DNA from: Myxococcales bacterium
GTDB taxonomy: Bacteria; Myxococcota; Polyangia; Fen-1088
Direction of reading: 5' to 3'
NCBI GenBank assembly: GCA_003159055.1
Contig: PMLH01000460.1
Span: forward strand, 218 to 7,234
DNA: 7,017 nucleotides
Shown here: positions 1 through 5,963 of the stretch, one piece after another
Position numbering within the stretch: position 1 is the stretch's first letter
How the letters are laid out: each line of letters starts with the position of its first letter
Translations under genes and position numbers: made by a program
Notes under the pieces: model-generated
The model's database searches: none
Told to the model about the DNA's origin: nothing
Seen by the model: only the letters and a program-made list of their open reading frames with translations

Positions 1-1
1 G

Positions 2-1081
2 GGCTCGTCGAACGAAAACAGCGCGTATCACCCCGTGCACAATCCGTGGGATTTGGAACGCGTGCCGGGTGGGTCGTCCGGCGGGTCGGCGGCGGCGGTG
101 GCGGCGTCGCTATGCGCGGGCACTCTCGGAACCGACACCGGCGGCTCGATTCGCCAGCCGGCTTCGCTGTGTGGAATCGTCGGGATCAAGCCGACCTACG
201 GTCGCGTCTCTCGCTACGGCGTGATTGCTTTCGCTTCGTCGCTGGATCACCCGGGGCCGTTTGGTCGCACCGTCGAGGATGCGGCGGCCTTGCTCGAAGT
301 CATCGGCGGGCACGACCCAATGGACAGTACGTCGATTCCGCAGCCAGTCGGGCGCTATCGCGAGGCTTGCAAGGCCGGCCTTGCTGGCATGCGCGTCGGT
401 GTACCGAAGGAATACTTCCAGTCGGGGATGGACCCGGAAATCGAGGCTGCGGTGAAAGCCGCGCTCGACGAGCTTGGCCGCGCCGGCGCCAAGCTGGTGC
501 CGGTCTCGCTTCCCCACACGCAGTACGCGATTGCGACCTATTACCTGATTTGCACCGCCGAGGCGTCGTCGAACCTCGCTCGTTACGACGGCGTTCGCTA
601 CGGCCATCGCACCGCCGACGCGTCGTCGCTGGAAGAGCTTTACGCCAAGACCCGCGGCGAGGGTTTCGGCGCCGAGCCCAAGCGGCGCATCGTGCTTGGC
701 ACCTACGTTCTGCGGGCTGGCTACTACGAAGCCTACTATGGCAAGGCCCTTCGTGTGCGCCGCCTGATCGCCGACGATTTTACCGCGGCTTTCAGTCAGT
801 GCGACGTTCTGGTTACGCCGACCTCGCCCACGCCAGCGTTCAAAATCGGCGAACGAGTGGCCGACCCGCTGCAAATGTACCTGGCCGACATCTACACCGT
901 CGCGCCGCCCCTGGCCGGCGTGCCGGCCTTGTCCCAGTGTTGCGGTTTCACGCGTGCCGGGCTGCCCATCGGTTTGCAAACCATCGGGCCGGCGCTCGGC
1001 GAAGAGGCCGTGTTCCGCGTCGCGGGTGCGTACCAAGATCGCACCCCATGGCACACCCGCTTGCCCCAGGATCCAGCATAA
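2..1081 (+). CDS. gatA: GatA, subunit A of glutamyl/aspartyl-tRNA amidotransferase (5'-truncated)
   Basis: GatA is the glutaminase subunit of the cytoplasmic GatCAB complex. It releases ammonia from glutamine, and GatB uses it to convert Glu-tRNA(Gln) and/or Asp-tRNA(Asn) to the amidated forms. The reading frame is open from base 2 with no start codon, so the N-terminus lies upstream; 359 residues are visible and roughly 130 are missing. The first residues (GSSNENSAY) match the canonical GatA text. The amidase-signature motif PGGSSGGSA holds the cis-Ser (codon 74-76). [12 protein letters not shown] holds the nucleophilic Ser (codon 146-148), 24 residues later as in characterised GatA. The catalytic Lys falls in the missing part. 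Further family motifs are [13 protein letters not shown] and, near the C-terminus, [12 protein letters not shown]. The gene ends in TAA, 7 nt before gatB, which indicates an operon. The GTG at 35 is internal, not the start. Confidence 0.97.
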   Translation, partial: GSSNENSAYHPVHNPWDLERVPGGSSGGSAAAVAASLCAGTLGTDTGGSIRQPASLCGIVGIKPTYGRVSRYGVIAFASSLDHPGPFGRTVEDAAALLEVIGGHDPMDSTSIPQPVGRYREACKAGLAGMRVGVPKEYFQSGMDPEIEAAVKAALDELGRAGAKLVPVSLPHTQYAIATYYLICTAEASSNLARYDGVRYGHRTADASSLEELYAKTRGEGFGAEPKRRIVLGTYVLRAGYYEAYYGKALRVRRLIADDFTAAFSQCDVLVTPTSPTPAFKIGERVADPLQMYLADIYTVAPPLAGVPALSQCCGFTRAGLPIGLQTIGPALGEEAVFRVAGAYQDRTPWHTRLPQDPA

Positions 1082-1083
1082 GG
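1080..1083 (+). promoter_or_regulatory. Ribosome binding site of gatB
   Basis: AAGG lies 5 nt before the ATG at 1089 and overlaps the gatA stop codon. It selects that ATG over upstream in-frame starts such as the one at 954, which would lie inside gatA and add 45 residues with no GatB similarity. Confidence 0.55.
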
Positions 1084-1088
1084 CCATC

Positions 1089-2525
1089 ATGAGCAGGGAC
1101 AACTACGAAGCCGTCATCGGGTTGGAAGTCCACGTTCAGCTTTCCACCCAAACCAAGATATTCTCCATCTCGTCGGCCGCGTTTGGCGGCGAGCCCAACC
1201 AGCACACCGACCCGGTTTGTCTGGGGCTGCCGGGCGCCCTTCCAGTGCTCAATCGTGCGGCGGTCGAAGCGGCGGTCCGGCTTGGGCTCGCATGCGGCTG
1301 CCACATAAGGCCGCGCTGTCGATTTTCGCGCAAACACTACTTCTATCCTGATCTGCCCAAGGGATTTCAGATCTCGCAGTACGACGAACCGCTGTGCGAA
1401 GGCGGCGCGGTGACCTTCCGCCTAAACGGCGAAGTCAGGCAGGTGCATCTCACGCGCATTCACATGGAAGACGACGCCGGCAAGAACATCCACGATGCCA
1501 GTGGGGTCAGCTTCGTCGACTTCAACCGCGCCGGGGTTCCTCTGTGCGAGATCGTGAGCGAGCCCGACATTCGCTCCGCCGATGAGGCGGCCGAGTACTT
1601 GCGCGCGGTGCGTACGCTGGTGCGATACCTCGGCATCAGCGACGGCAACATGGAAGAAGGCTCGCTCCGCTGCGACGCCAACGTGTCGCTGCGCCCGCGC
1701 GGTGCCACCAAGCTCGGCACCAAGGCCGAGCTGAAGAACATCAACTCGTTCAAGAACGTGCGCGACGCCATCGAGCACGAGATTGCGCGGCAGGCGGTGC
1801 TGCTCGACCGCGGCGAGGCCATCGTGCAAGAGACTCGGCTGTGGGATCCCGACCGCGGCATCTCGGCATCAATGCGTTCGAAAGAGCAAGCGCACGACTA
1901 CCGCTACTTCCCCGAGCCGGATCTGCCGCCGGTCGTGGTGGACGAAGCTTGGCAAGAGAGAGCGCGCAAATCTTTGCCGGAATTGCCCGAGGCGCGCTAT
2001 GCCCGCTACGGTGGCATAGGACTGTCGGCACAAGACGCTGCGGTGTTGACTGCGGAACGAAGCATCGGCGACTATTTCGACCAAGCCCTCGCCGCGGCGC
2101 CTGCCGTGCCAAAGAAGATCGCCAATTGGCTGATCAATGAGGTCCTCGGGCGGGTCGAGGATCCGCGCAAGCTGATGGGCGGCGACATTCCCGTTCCGCC
2201 CGCCGCGCTGGCCGAGTTGGTCGAGCTGATTGAGAAGGGGACCCTGTCCGGCAAGCTGGGCAAAGACGTGTTCGCTCGCATGTGGCGAGAAAAGCGCCGC
2301 GCCAGCGACATCGTGGCCGCCGAATCGGTGGCCGTGGTGTCCGACACGTCAGTTATTGAAGAAGCCTGCAAGCGCGTGGTCGACCGCAGCCCCGACGAGG
2401 TCGCTCGCTTCCGCGCCGGCAACGCCAAGCTGATGGGCTTTTTCGTCGGCAACGTGATGAAGGAAACCGGCGGCAAAGCCAACCCGAAAGTCGTGAACGA
2501 GATTTTGCGGACGTTGCTCGGGTAG
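1089..2525 (+). CDS. gatB: GatB, subunit B of glutamyl/aspartyl-tRNA amidotransferase
   Basis: GatB binds the misacylated tRNA, activates the side-chain carboxylate with ATP, and transfers the ammonia delivered from GatA. The protein is 478 aa, the usual GatB length. Motifs in order: YEAVIGLEVHVQL (6-18), RKHYFYPDLPKGFQISQYD (81-99), RIHMEDDAGKN (123-133), DFNRAGVPLCEIVSEPD (144-160), GSLRCDANVSLRP (191-203), KAELKNINSFKNV (212-224) and MRSKEQAHDYRYFPEPDLPP (262-281). The C-terminal GatB/YqeY tail ends GKANPKVVNEILRTLLG. The Cys pairs found near residues 25-45 in some zinc-containing GatB proteins are mostly absent here (SIS and DPVC), a common variation. The start is set by the family N-terminus and an AAGG ribosome site. 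gatB directly follows gatA and is probably co-transcribed with it. The stop is TAG. Confidence 0.98.
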   Translation: MSRDNYEAVIGLEVHVQLSTQTKIFSISSAAFGGEPNQHTDPVCLGLPGALPVLNRAAVEAAVRLGLACGCHIRPRCRFSRKHYFYPDLPKGFQISQYDEPLCEGGAVTFRLNGEVRQVHLTRIHMEDDAGKNIHDASGVSFVDFNRAGVPLCEIVSEPDIRSADEAAEYLRAVRTLVRYLGISDGNMEEGSLRCDANVSLRPRGATKLGTKAELKNINSFKNVRDAIEHEIARQAVLLDRGEAIVQETRLWDPDRGISASMRSKEQAHDYRYFPEPDLPPVVVDEAWQERARKSLPELPEARYARYGGIGLSAQDAAVLTAERSIGDYFDQALAAAPAVPKKIANWLINEVLGRVEDPRKLMGGDIPVPPAALAELVELIEKGTLSGKLGKDVFARMWREKRRASDIVAAESVAVVSDTSVIEEACKRVVDRSPDEVARFRAGNAKLMGFFVGNVMKETGGKANPKVVNEILRTLLG

Positions 2526-2678
2526 GGGGGCCAGGTTCGCCACGGGGTTTATCATCATAATCATTGGCTGCAGTTGTTCCTGGTTTCCGAGGACCCCATC
2601 GAAACCAAACGCGGACCGATCCGGTGCCTCCCCTGGCGAACCTTTCTCGACGAACTGTGGGGCGACAACCTGCTGTAG
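2526..2678 (+). other. Open frame continuing past the gatB stop (50 codons, unknown)
   Basis: After the gatB TAG the same frame stays open for 50 codons, to a TAG at 2676-2678. It has no ATG or GTG start of its own. The peptide looks protein-like rather than random, with segments such as HHNHWLQLFLVSEDP and LPWRTFLDELWGDNLL. From about 2568 most third codon positions are G or C, as in the real genes nearby. It could be the 3' remnant of a decayed gene or a readthrough extension, but coincidence is possible. I do not recognise the family. Confidence 0.25.
2533..2643. repeat. Inverted-repeat pair with nested hairpin downstream of gatB
   Basis: AGGTTCGCCACGGGG (2533-2547) pairs with CCCCTGGCGAACCT (2630-2643) over 14 bases, with one bulged C. 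Between the arms lies a second inverted repeat, TGGTTTC (2581-2587) with GAAACCA (2601-2607), loop 13 nt. The whole 111-nt segment can fold as a long outer stem with an inner hairpin. It could be a structured 3' RNA element shared by the convergent transcripts, or the ends of a very small non-autonomous insertion. No flanking target-site duplication was identified. Confidence 0.45.
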
Positions 2679-2684
2679 CGGCGC

Positions 2685-2747
2685 GCGGCCCAAGCTGGCG
2701 CCGATTCCCGATGCCCCGCCGGTAATGAAGGGCACAGGCGCCTGCGT
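2685..2747 (-). pseudogene. Possible short-chain dehydrogenase/reductase N-terminal remnant
   Basis: Read on the - strand, this stretch encodes VPFITGGASGIGASLGRAP. It matches the N-terminal nucleotide-binding motif of short-chain dehydrogenases (TGxxxGxG, usually followed by an Ala-rich helix). The similarity stops after about 20 residues. What follows (LQQVVAPQFVEKGSPGE) does not continue a recognisable Rossmann fold, and the frame runs into antisense gatB. If real, it is a small relic of a dehydrogenase gene that once lay downstream of the pseudouridine synthase gene. The local sequence is rich in GGC/GGG codons, so chance contributes to the match. Confidence 0.35.
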
Positions 2748-2777
2748 AGGTTCGAGTCGCCGGGTGGTCTGCATTCT

Positions 2778-3635
2778 TCATTCCGCGGTGCCTTGCCACC
2801 AGTCTTGCAGGTCCGCGGGCCACTCGCGCTCGAAGCGCATGGTTTCATCGGTGGTCGGGTGGCGAAAGCCGAGCACGCGAGCGTGCAGCGCCAGGCGAGG
2901 CGGATCGTGCTCGGTCGGCCGTCCGTAGCGTCGGTCGCCGAGCACGGGGTGCCCCATGGTCAGCGCATGCAAGCGAATCTGATGGGTTCGCCCCGTCTCC
3001 AGGCGTGCCTCTGCGAGGGTCATGCCCGGCTTTTGCTCGACCGGGTTGAAGATCGTGCGCGCGGGTCGGTCGCCGATCGGCTCGTCCACCGTTCTTGCGC
3101 CTGGCAGGTCGCCGATAACCGCCAGTCGGTAGACGCGTTCCAGATCGTGGACGCGGAAGAGCTCGGACAGCCGATGGGCGGCCTCGGCGGTTTTCGCCAC
3201 GACCAAAAGACCGCTGGTCCCGAGATCCAGCCTGTGCACCAGGTGCAACTGAGGCGAAGACGGACGCAGCGACAGATAGTGCAGAAGATTGTGCCGGTCA
3301 CTCTCGCGCGTGGCGGCCACGGCGAGCTTGGCCGGCTTGTCCACCACCAGCAGGTGTTCGTCCTCGAACAGAATGTCGAGCTCGGGCGGCGCCGTCTTCT
3401 CGGCGGCGGTCACGGTATCGAGCGCACCGCCCAGGTGTACATCCACCTTCTGCCCCGGTTGGGTGAGCTTGGACGCGATCTTGACCCGCGCGCGTTCCAC
3501 GAAAACCCCGCCGATGAGCAGGACCTTGCGAGCAGTACGCCGCGACAGCTCGGGCACGCGCTTGGCCAGCAATTGATCAAGGCGCAGCCCCGCGTCGTCT
3601 GGGGCCACGGTAAAACTTATATGTCGGGCAGTCAC
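2778..3635 (-). CDS. RluA-family pseudouridine synthase
   Basis: This enzyme isomerises specific uridines in rRNA or tRNA to pseudouridine. From the GTG chosen here the protein is 285 aa. An N-terminal S4 RNA-binding domain (about residues 12-65) contains AGLRLDQLLAKRVPELSRR. The catalytic domain has the entry motif LLVVDKPAKLAV (about 95-106) and the family signature HRLDLGTSGLLVVAK, whose Asp (about 137) is the expected nucleophile. The C-terminal motif is RLETGRTHQIRLHA (about 211-224), followed by GHPVLGDRRYG. S4 plus this signature suits the RluC/RluD branch, but the target uridine cannot be assigned. The frame could extend to a TTG at 3677, which lies in the loop of a terminator-like hairpin, so I prefer the GTG at 3635; GTG at 3608 is a further option. 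None has a clear ribosome site. The gene is convergent with gatB and ends in TGA. Confidence 0.93.
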   Translation of the reverse strand: MTARHISFTVAPDDAGLRLDQLLAKRVPELSRRTARKVLLIGGVFVERARVKIASKLTQPGQKVDVHLGGALDTVTAAEKTAPPELDILFEDEHLLVVDKPAKLAVAATRESDRHNLLHYLSLRPSSPQLHLVHRLDLGTSGLLVVAKTAEAAHRLSELFRVHDLERVYRLAVIGDLPGARTVDEPIGDRPARTIFNPVEQKPGMTLAEARLETGRTHQIRLHALTMGHPVLGDRRYGRPTEHDPPRLALHARVLGFRHPTTDETMRFEREWPADLQDWWQGTAE

Positions 3636-3660
3636 CGCCGCATGGTGGACGTTTCGCAAG

Positions 3661-3685
3661 AAAAAGGCCAGCCGCAAGGGCAGGC
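3661..3685 (-). terminator. Terminator-like hairpin downstream of the lipoprotein gene
   Basis: On the - strand, GCCTGCC, a 5-nt loop (CTTGC) and GGCTGGC form a 7-bp stem with one mismatch, followed by CTTTTTC. This is the shape of a Rho-independent terminator. It starts about 50 nt after the lipoprotein stop codon at 3737, so it probably ends that transcript. It lies just upstream of the pseudouridine synthase gene, so that gene either depends on readthrough or has its own promoter in a very short space. Confidence 0.5.
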
Positions 3686-3736
3686 GTCGGGGCAGCCTGC
3701 GCGTGCGGAGCTACGTTGCGCGCCTTTGGCGGCAGG

Positions 3737-4831
3737 CTATGGATTCGCGCTGTAGTAGTCGCCGAATACCTTGGCCATGTTCGTCTTGCCGGCCGTAGAC
3801 AAGTGCGGTGGGTTGCTCGAGTCGAAGTCGCTGCAATTGGTCACGTAAAACTTCGGTGATGCGGTAACCAGTCCTGGGTAGGCCGTGACGACTTTGGCGA
3901 TGGCGTCGTCGACGTAGGAAGCCACGACGGTGTTGTCGCTGCTGAAACACTTTTGATCGTTGGGGCCGCGGGGCATGGTGAGAAGATCGACGCGTTTCAG
4001 GTTCGACCACTTCTTCTTCATGTTGTCGATTGCGCTGGAAAGACCCGTGACCCAGGCGGCGCTGGTTGTGAAGGCCGTGTCCGACGTGTCACCGAAGACG
4101 TTGAAGATGACACGATCGGGGTTGGTCGAGCTCGTCGTGCAAGGCGACGTCGGGGCCTGTGACCAGACAGCGTCGGACGACTTGGCCCAGTCTTCGACAT
4201 AGCCGGGGTGGTAGTAGATGAGTTGCCACTTCGAATCGGTGACCTGCTTTTCAAAACCACCCGTGTACCATTCGCTGGTCGAATCGATGCCAAGCACGGT
4301 GTTGCACGTGTAGGCATTGTCAGTGCCGCCGCCGGTGCCGGTCGCGCCTCCGCCACCGCCCGAGCCGCCCGCTGCGCCGCCACCGCCGCTCGAACCGCCG
4401 GCCTTCGATCCGCCTGCACCGCCGCCCGCGCCACCGTCACCAGTCGCGCTACCACCGCCGGTGTTGGTGGTAGTTCCGCCCGCATTGGTGCCGCCACCCG
4501 AGCCGCCGGGCGACCCACCCGAGCCAGGTCCGCCTGCACTTCCTGCAGTGCCGCCCGCGCCGCCTCCGGAACCGCCGGCGGCTTTGCCGCCCGTCGCGGC
4601 GACGGTTCCGCCGGTGCCCGGCGATCCCCCAGCAGCGCTGCCTCCGGTTGCTACGGTTGTCGTGCTACCTCCCGATCCGCCGCTCCCACTTGAAGAGGTG
4701 GCACCACCCGAGCCGCTGGCTGCGCCACCCGTGGCATTGCTGCCGCCTGATCCCAACGGAGAGGACGGTCCCGATTGCGAACACGCTCCCACGATAGTAC
4801 CGAGAAACAGAACGATGGCTGCACTTCGCAT
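3737..4831 (-). CDS. Exported lipoprotein with Gly-rich linker and SGNH-hydrolase-like domain
   Basis: The protein is 364 aa in three parts. Residues 1-17 are a lipoprotein signal peptide: hydrophobic IVLFLGTIVG, then lipobox VGAC with the acylated Cys at 17. Residues about 25-170 are a low-complexity Gly/Ser/Thr/Ala linker, a type common in myxobacterial surface proteins. Residues 171-364 are a globular domain resembling SGNH/GDSL esterases. A possible nucleophile is Ser184 in GIDSTS, FNVFGD lies at 243-248, and a C-terminal HLSTAG block carries His343. The residue three before His343 is Asn340, where the canonical Asp of the DxxH pair is expected; Asp337 and Asp335 are near. Four Cys (176, 231, 295, 333) could form disulfides outside the cytoplasm. 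The start ATG has GAGG 7 nt upstream. Substrate is unknown, and the enzymatic call is tentative. Confidence 0.88.
   Translation of the reverse strand: MRSAAIVLFLGTIVGACSQSGPSSPLGSGGSNATGGAASGSGGATSSSGSGGSGGSTTTVATGGSAAGGSPGTGGTVAATGGKAAGGSGGGAGGTAGSAGGPGSGGSPGGSGGGTNAGGTTTNTGGGSATGDGGAGGGAGGSKAGGSSGGGGAAGGSGGGGGATGTGGGTDNAYTCNTVLGIDSTSEWYTGGFEKQVTDSKWQLIYYHPGYVEDWAKSSDAVWSQAPTSPCTTSSTNPDRVIFNVFGDTSDTAFTTSAAWVTGLSSAIDNMKKKWSNLKRVDLLTMPRGPNDQKCFSSDNTVVASYVDDAIAKVVTAYPGLVTASPKFYVTNCSDFDSSNPPHLSTAGKTNMAKVFGDYYSANP
4322..4759 (-). repeat. Low-complexity Gly/Ser/Thr-coding tract
   Basis: This tract encodes about 146 residues of irregular GG, GGS, GGA and TGG units in the lipoprotein. It is imperfect, not an exact tandem array, so it is best read as a flexible surface spacer. 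Its complement reads as a proline-rich open frame on the + strand, which is an artefact of the composition. Such DNA is prone to slippage and length variation between strains. Confidence 0.85.
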
Positions 4832-4838
4832 GGAATCG

Positions 4839-4842
4839 CCTC
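4839..4842 (-). promoter_or_regulatory. Ribosome binding site of the lipoprotein gene
   Basis: GAGG on the - strand is 7 nt before the ATG at 4831. It supports that start, which is also the one giving a proper signal peptide. Confidence 0.55.
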
Positions 4843-4882
4843 GACTTTCGCTCCAGCCAGGTCAATGCCTGTACTGCAAATG

Positions 4883-4911
4883 GTTAATGCCAACGAGTGG
4901 ACGGCTATCAA
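4883..4911 (-). promoter_or_regulatory. Weak candidate sigma-70-type promoter for the lipoprotein gene
   Basis: On the - strand, TTGATA (4911-4906) is separated by 17 nt from ATTAAC (4888-4883). The first element matches TTGACA at five of six positions, but the second matches TATAAT at only three. Position and spacing suit a promoter with a leader of roughly 45 nt before the ATG at 4831. This is a weak call. Confidence 0.25.
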
Positions 4912-4997
4912 CACTGCCCGAGATCTCAGCCTCGAACAAGTATCGCGCGCAACCAGCACAATTCTACTTACGACCGATTCACGCCGCAGAGCACTCG

Positions 4998-5025
4998 GGA
5001 ACCTTTGCGAGGCCGGACGGTATGA
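4998..5025 (+). promoter_or_regulatory. ECF/RpoE-type promoter of the sigma-anti-sigma-lepB operon
   Basis: GGAACCT (4998-5004), a 16-nt spacer and TATGA (5021-5025) closely resemble the RpoE-type ECF consensus (GGAACTT, about 16 nt, TCTGA). Transcription would begin near 5032, leaving a leader of about 18 nt before the sigma factor ATG at 5050. ECF sigma factors commonly transcribe their own operon, so the promoter is probably recognised by the product of the first gene. The assignment rests on sequence resemblance and position only. Confidence 0.55.
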
Positions 5026-5049
5026 CTCCGGGTACGATCGAGCAACCCG

Positions 5050-5601
5050 ATGGATGATGGCTTCCTCATACGCCAGGTGCTGGGCGGCAATCGCAATGCC
5101 TTCCGCATGTTGGTGATCCGCTACCAGCGGCCGCTGTTTCGCTTCGTGGGCGGCTTCGGCCTTGGGCAGGCGGTGACCGAAGAAATCGCGCAGGAGGTTT
5201 TTCTGCGCGCCTTTCGCAGCTTGTCTAGCTTCGACGCGAGCAAGGCGTCGTTTTCCACCTGGTTGTTCACCATCGCCAAACGCCTGGCACTGAATGAACG
5301 ATCGCGTGGACGCGAACGCGCGGAACACGTCGAGGCAGACGAAAGTCGCATGTCGTCGGCGGATGCTTCATCGGCCCAGGAACAAATCGAAAAGTCGGAG
5401 TGCGCAGGCCGCGTCCATCGAGCGCTCGCGGCCTTGCCCGAGACCCTGCGAAGCGCCTTGCTGCTTGCCTATTTGAAAGAACTGTCGATCGAAGAGATCG
5501 CGCAAATCGAAAGTTGCGCCGTCGGCACGGTCAAGTCGCGCATCTTCCGCGGCAAGGCGCTGCTGCGGACCGCGCTCGTGAATTCGGAGGACCCGTCATG
5601 A
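5050..5601 (+). CDS. ECF-type RNA polymerase sigma factor (sigma-70 family)
   Basis: This is a 183-aa alternative sigma factor of the extracytoplasmic-function class, with only regions 2 and 4. Region 2 covers about residues 20-87; it includes RYQRPLFRFVGGFG and then TEEIAQEVFLRAFRSL (43-58), the core-binding and -10-recognition part, and ends FSTWLFTIAKRLALNERSR. A polar linker (about 88-118) follows. Region 4 (about 121-175) contains ALAALPETLRSALLLAYLKE and the helix-turn-helix SIEEIAQIESCAVGTVKSRI, which reads the -35 element. The ATG at 5050 has only a weak GAG upstream. The stop TGA overlaps the start of the next gene (ATGA), so translation is coupled. The partner anti-sigma factor is encoded next, and an ECF-like promoter lies just upstream. 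The ECF subgroup and target genes are not assignable by eye. Confidence 0.95.
   Translation: MDDGFLIRQVLGGNRNAFRMLVIRYQRPLFRFVGGFGLGQAVTEEIAQEVFLRAFRSLSSFDASKASFSTWLFTIAKRLALNERSRGRERAEHVEADESRMSSADASSAQEQIEKSECAGRVHRALAALPETLRSALLLAYLKELSIEEIAQIESCAVGTVKSRIFRGKALLRTALVNSEDPS
5586..5590 (+). promoter_or_regulatory. Strong ribosome binding site of the anti-sigma gene
   Basis: GGAGG is 7 nt before the ATG at 5598, inside the last codons of the sigma factor gene. It fixes the anti-sigma start at the ATGA overlap, although the frame is open further upstream. Confidence 0.8.
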
Positions 5602-5963
5602 CTTCCCCATGCACCGTGATTCAGGAGCAGATCGTCTGCGGCGAAAGGCTGGGCGAGATCGAGCAAGCCCACATTCTTGGCTGTGCCGGCTGCTCGCGTC
5701 TGGCCGCCGAGTGCCTCGCTCTCGACGGTATGGTCGCCGATGGTCTGGCGGATGCTGTCTCGGTGCCAGACGGTTTTGCCGATCGGGTGATGCGCAACCT
5801 GGACACCGACGCCAAGGGCATCGCGCGCTGGGAGGACATGCTCGGTCGGCGCTGGGTTCAGATTGCCCTCGCCAACGTCGGCATCGTCTTCGCGGTCGTG
5901 AATCTCTTTCGCTTCGTCTTCTCGGCCCTGATACCGACGGCGAGCCTGGGAGGCCTGCCATGA
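5598..5963 (+). CDS. Zinc-type membrane-anchored anti-sigma factor
   Basis: The protein is 121 aa and probably sequesters the ECF sigma factor encoded just upstream. Residues 25-32 (HILGCAGC) form the H-x3-C-x2-C zinc-binding motif of ZAS-type anti-sigma domains, with ligands His25, Cys29 and Cys32. Additional Cys at 5, 14 and 39 may complete the site or give redox sensitivity. A single hydrophobic segment spans about 86-111 (WVQIALANVGIVFAVVNLF and following), leaving a tail of only about 10 residues (IPTASLGGLP) on the far side. The expected topology is N-terminus in the cytoplasm. There is no extracytoplasmic sensor domain, so the signal is probably sensed in the cytoplasm, in the membrane or through a partner. 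The start overlaps the sigma stop and the stop overlaps the lepB start (both ATGA). Sequence similarity is limited to the motif, but context is strong. Confidence 0.85.
   Translation: MTSPCTVIQEQIVCGERLGEIEQAHILGCAGCSRLAAECLALDGMVADGLADAVSVPDGFADRVMRNLDTDAKGIARWEDMLGRRWVQIALANVGIVFAVVNLFRFVFSALIPTASLGGLP
5949..5953 (+). promoter_or_regulatory. Strong ribosome binding site of lepB
   Basis: GGAGG is 6 nt before the ATG at 5960, within the end of the anti-sigma gene. It fixes the lepB start, although the frame is open far upstream to 5609. Confidence 0.8.

Larger units (their letters stand above)
2526..2777. other. Convergent gap between gatB and the pseudouridine synthase gene; no intact gene
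   Basis: These 252 bp separate two convergent genes and contain no complete recognisable gene. They hold an inverted-repeat pair with a nested hairpin (2533-2643), an in-frame open continuation of the gatB frame up to a TAG at 2676-2678, and a - strand stretch resembling a short-chain dehydrogenase N-terminus (about 2685-2747). No clean Rho-independent terminator with a T-run was seen for gatB. The mixture of partial signals suggests gene decay or past insertion. Confidence 0.6.

Noticed and set aside
954..1088. 45-residue upstream extension of GatB
   Set aside because: It lies in the gatA coding region and has no GatB similarity; ATG 1089 has a ribosome site and the family N-terminus.
110..1102. 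Long - strand open frame opposite gatA
   Set aside because: It is a shadow frame typical of GC-rich coding DNA. The + strand has unmistakable GatA motifs over the same span.
2740..2775. tRNA T-loop-like string GGTTCGAGTC, possible tRNA 3' fragment or attachment site
   Set aside because: The bases either side of the loop do not form a T stem, and no matching acceptor, D or anticodon arms were found upstream.
2793..3755. 320-codon + strand frame opposite the pseudouridine synthase gene
   Set aside because: It is the antisense of a gene with clear RluA-family motifs, and its product shows no recognisable domain.
4877..4896. Sigma-54-like TGGCA...TTGCA on the - strand upstream of the lipoprotein gene
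   Set aside because: The distance between the GG and GC elements is 14 nt rather than the strictly required 12.
4317..5057. Long + strand open frame with a proline-rich product opposite the lipoprotein gene
   Set aside because: It is the complement of the Gly-rich linker (GGN codons read as proline codons in reverse). It has no ribosome site or recognisable domain, and it runs through the operon promoter.
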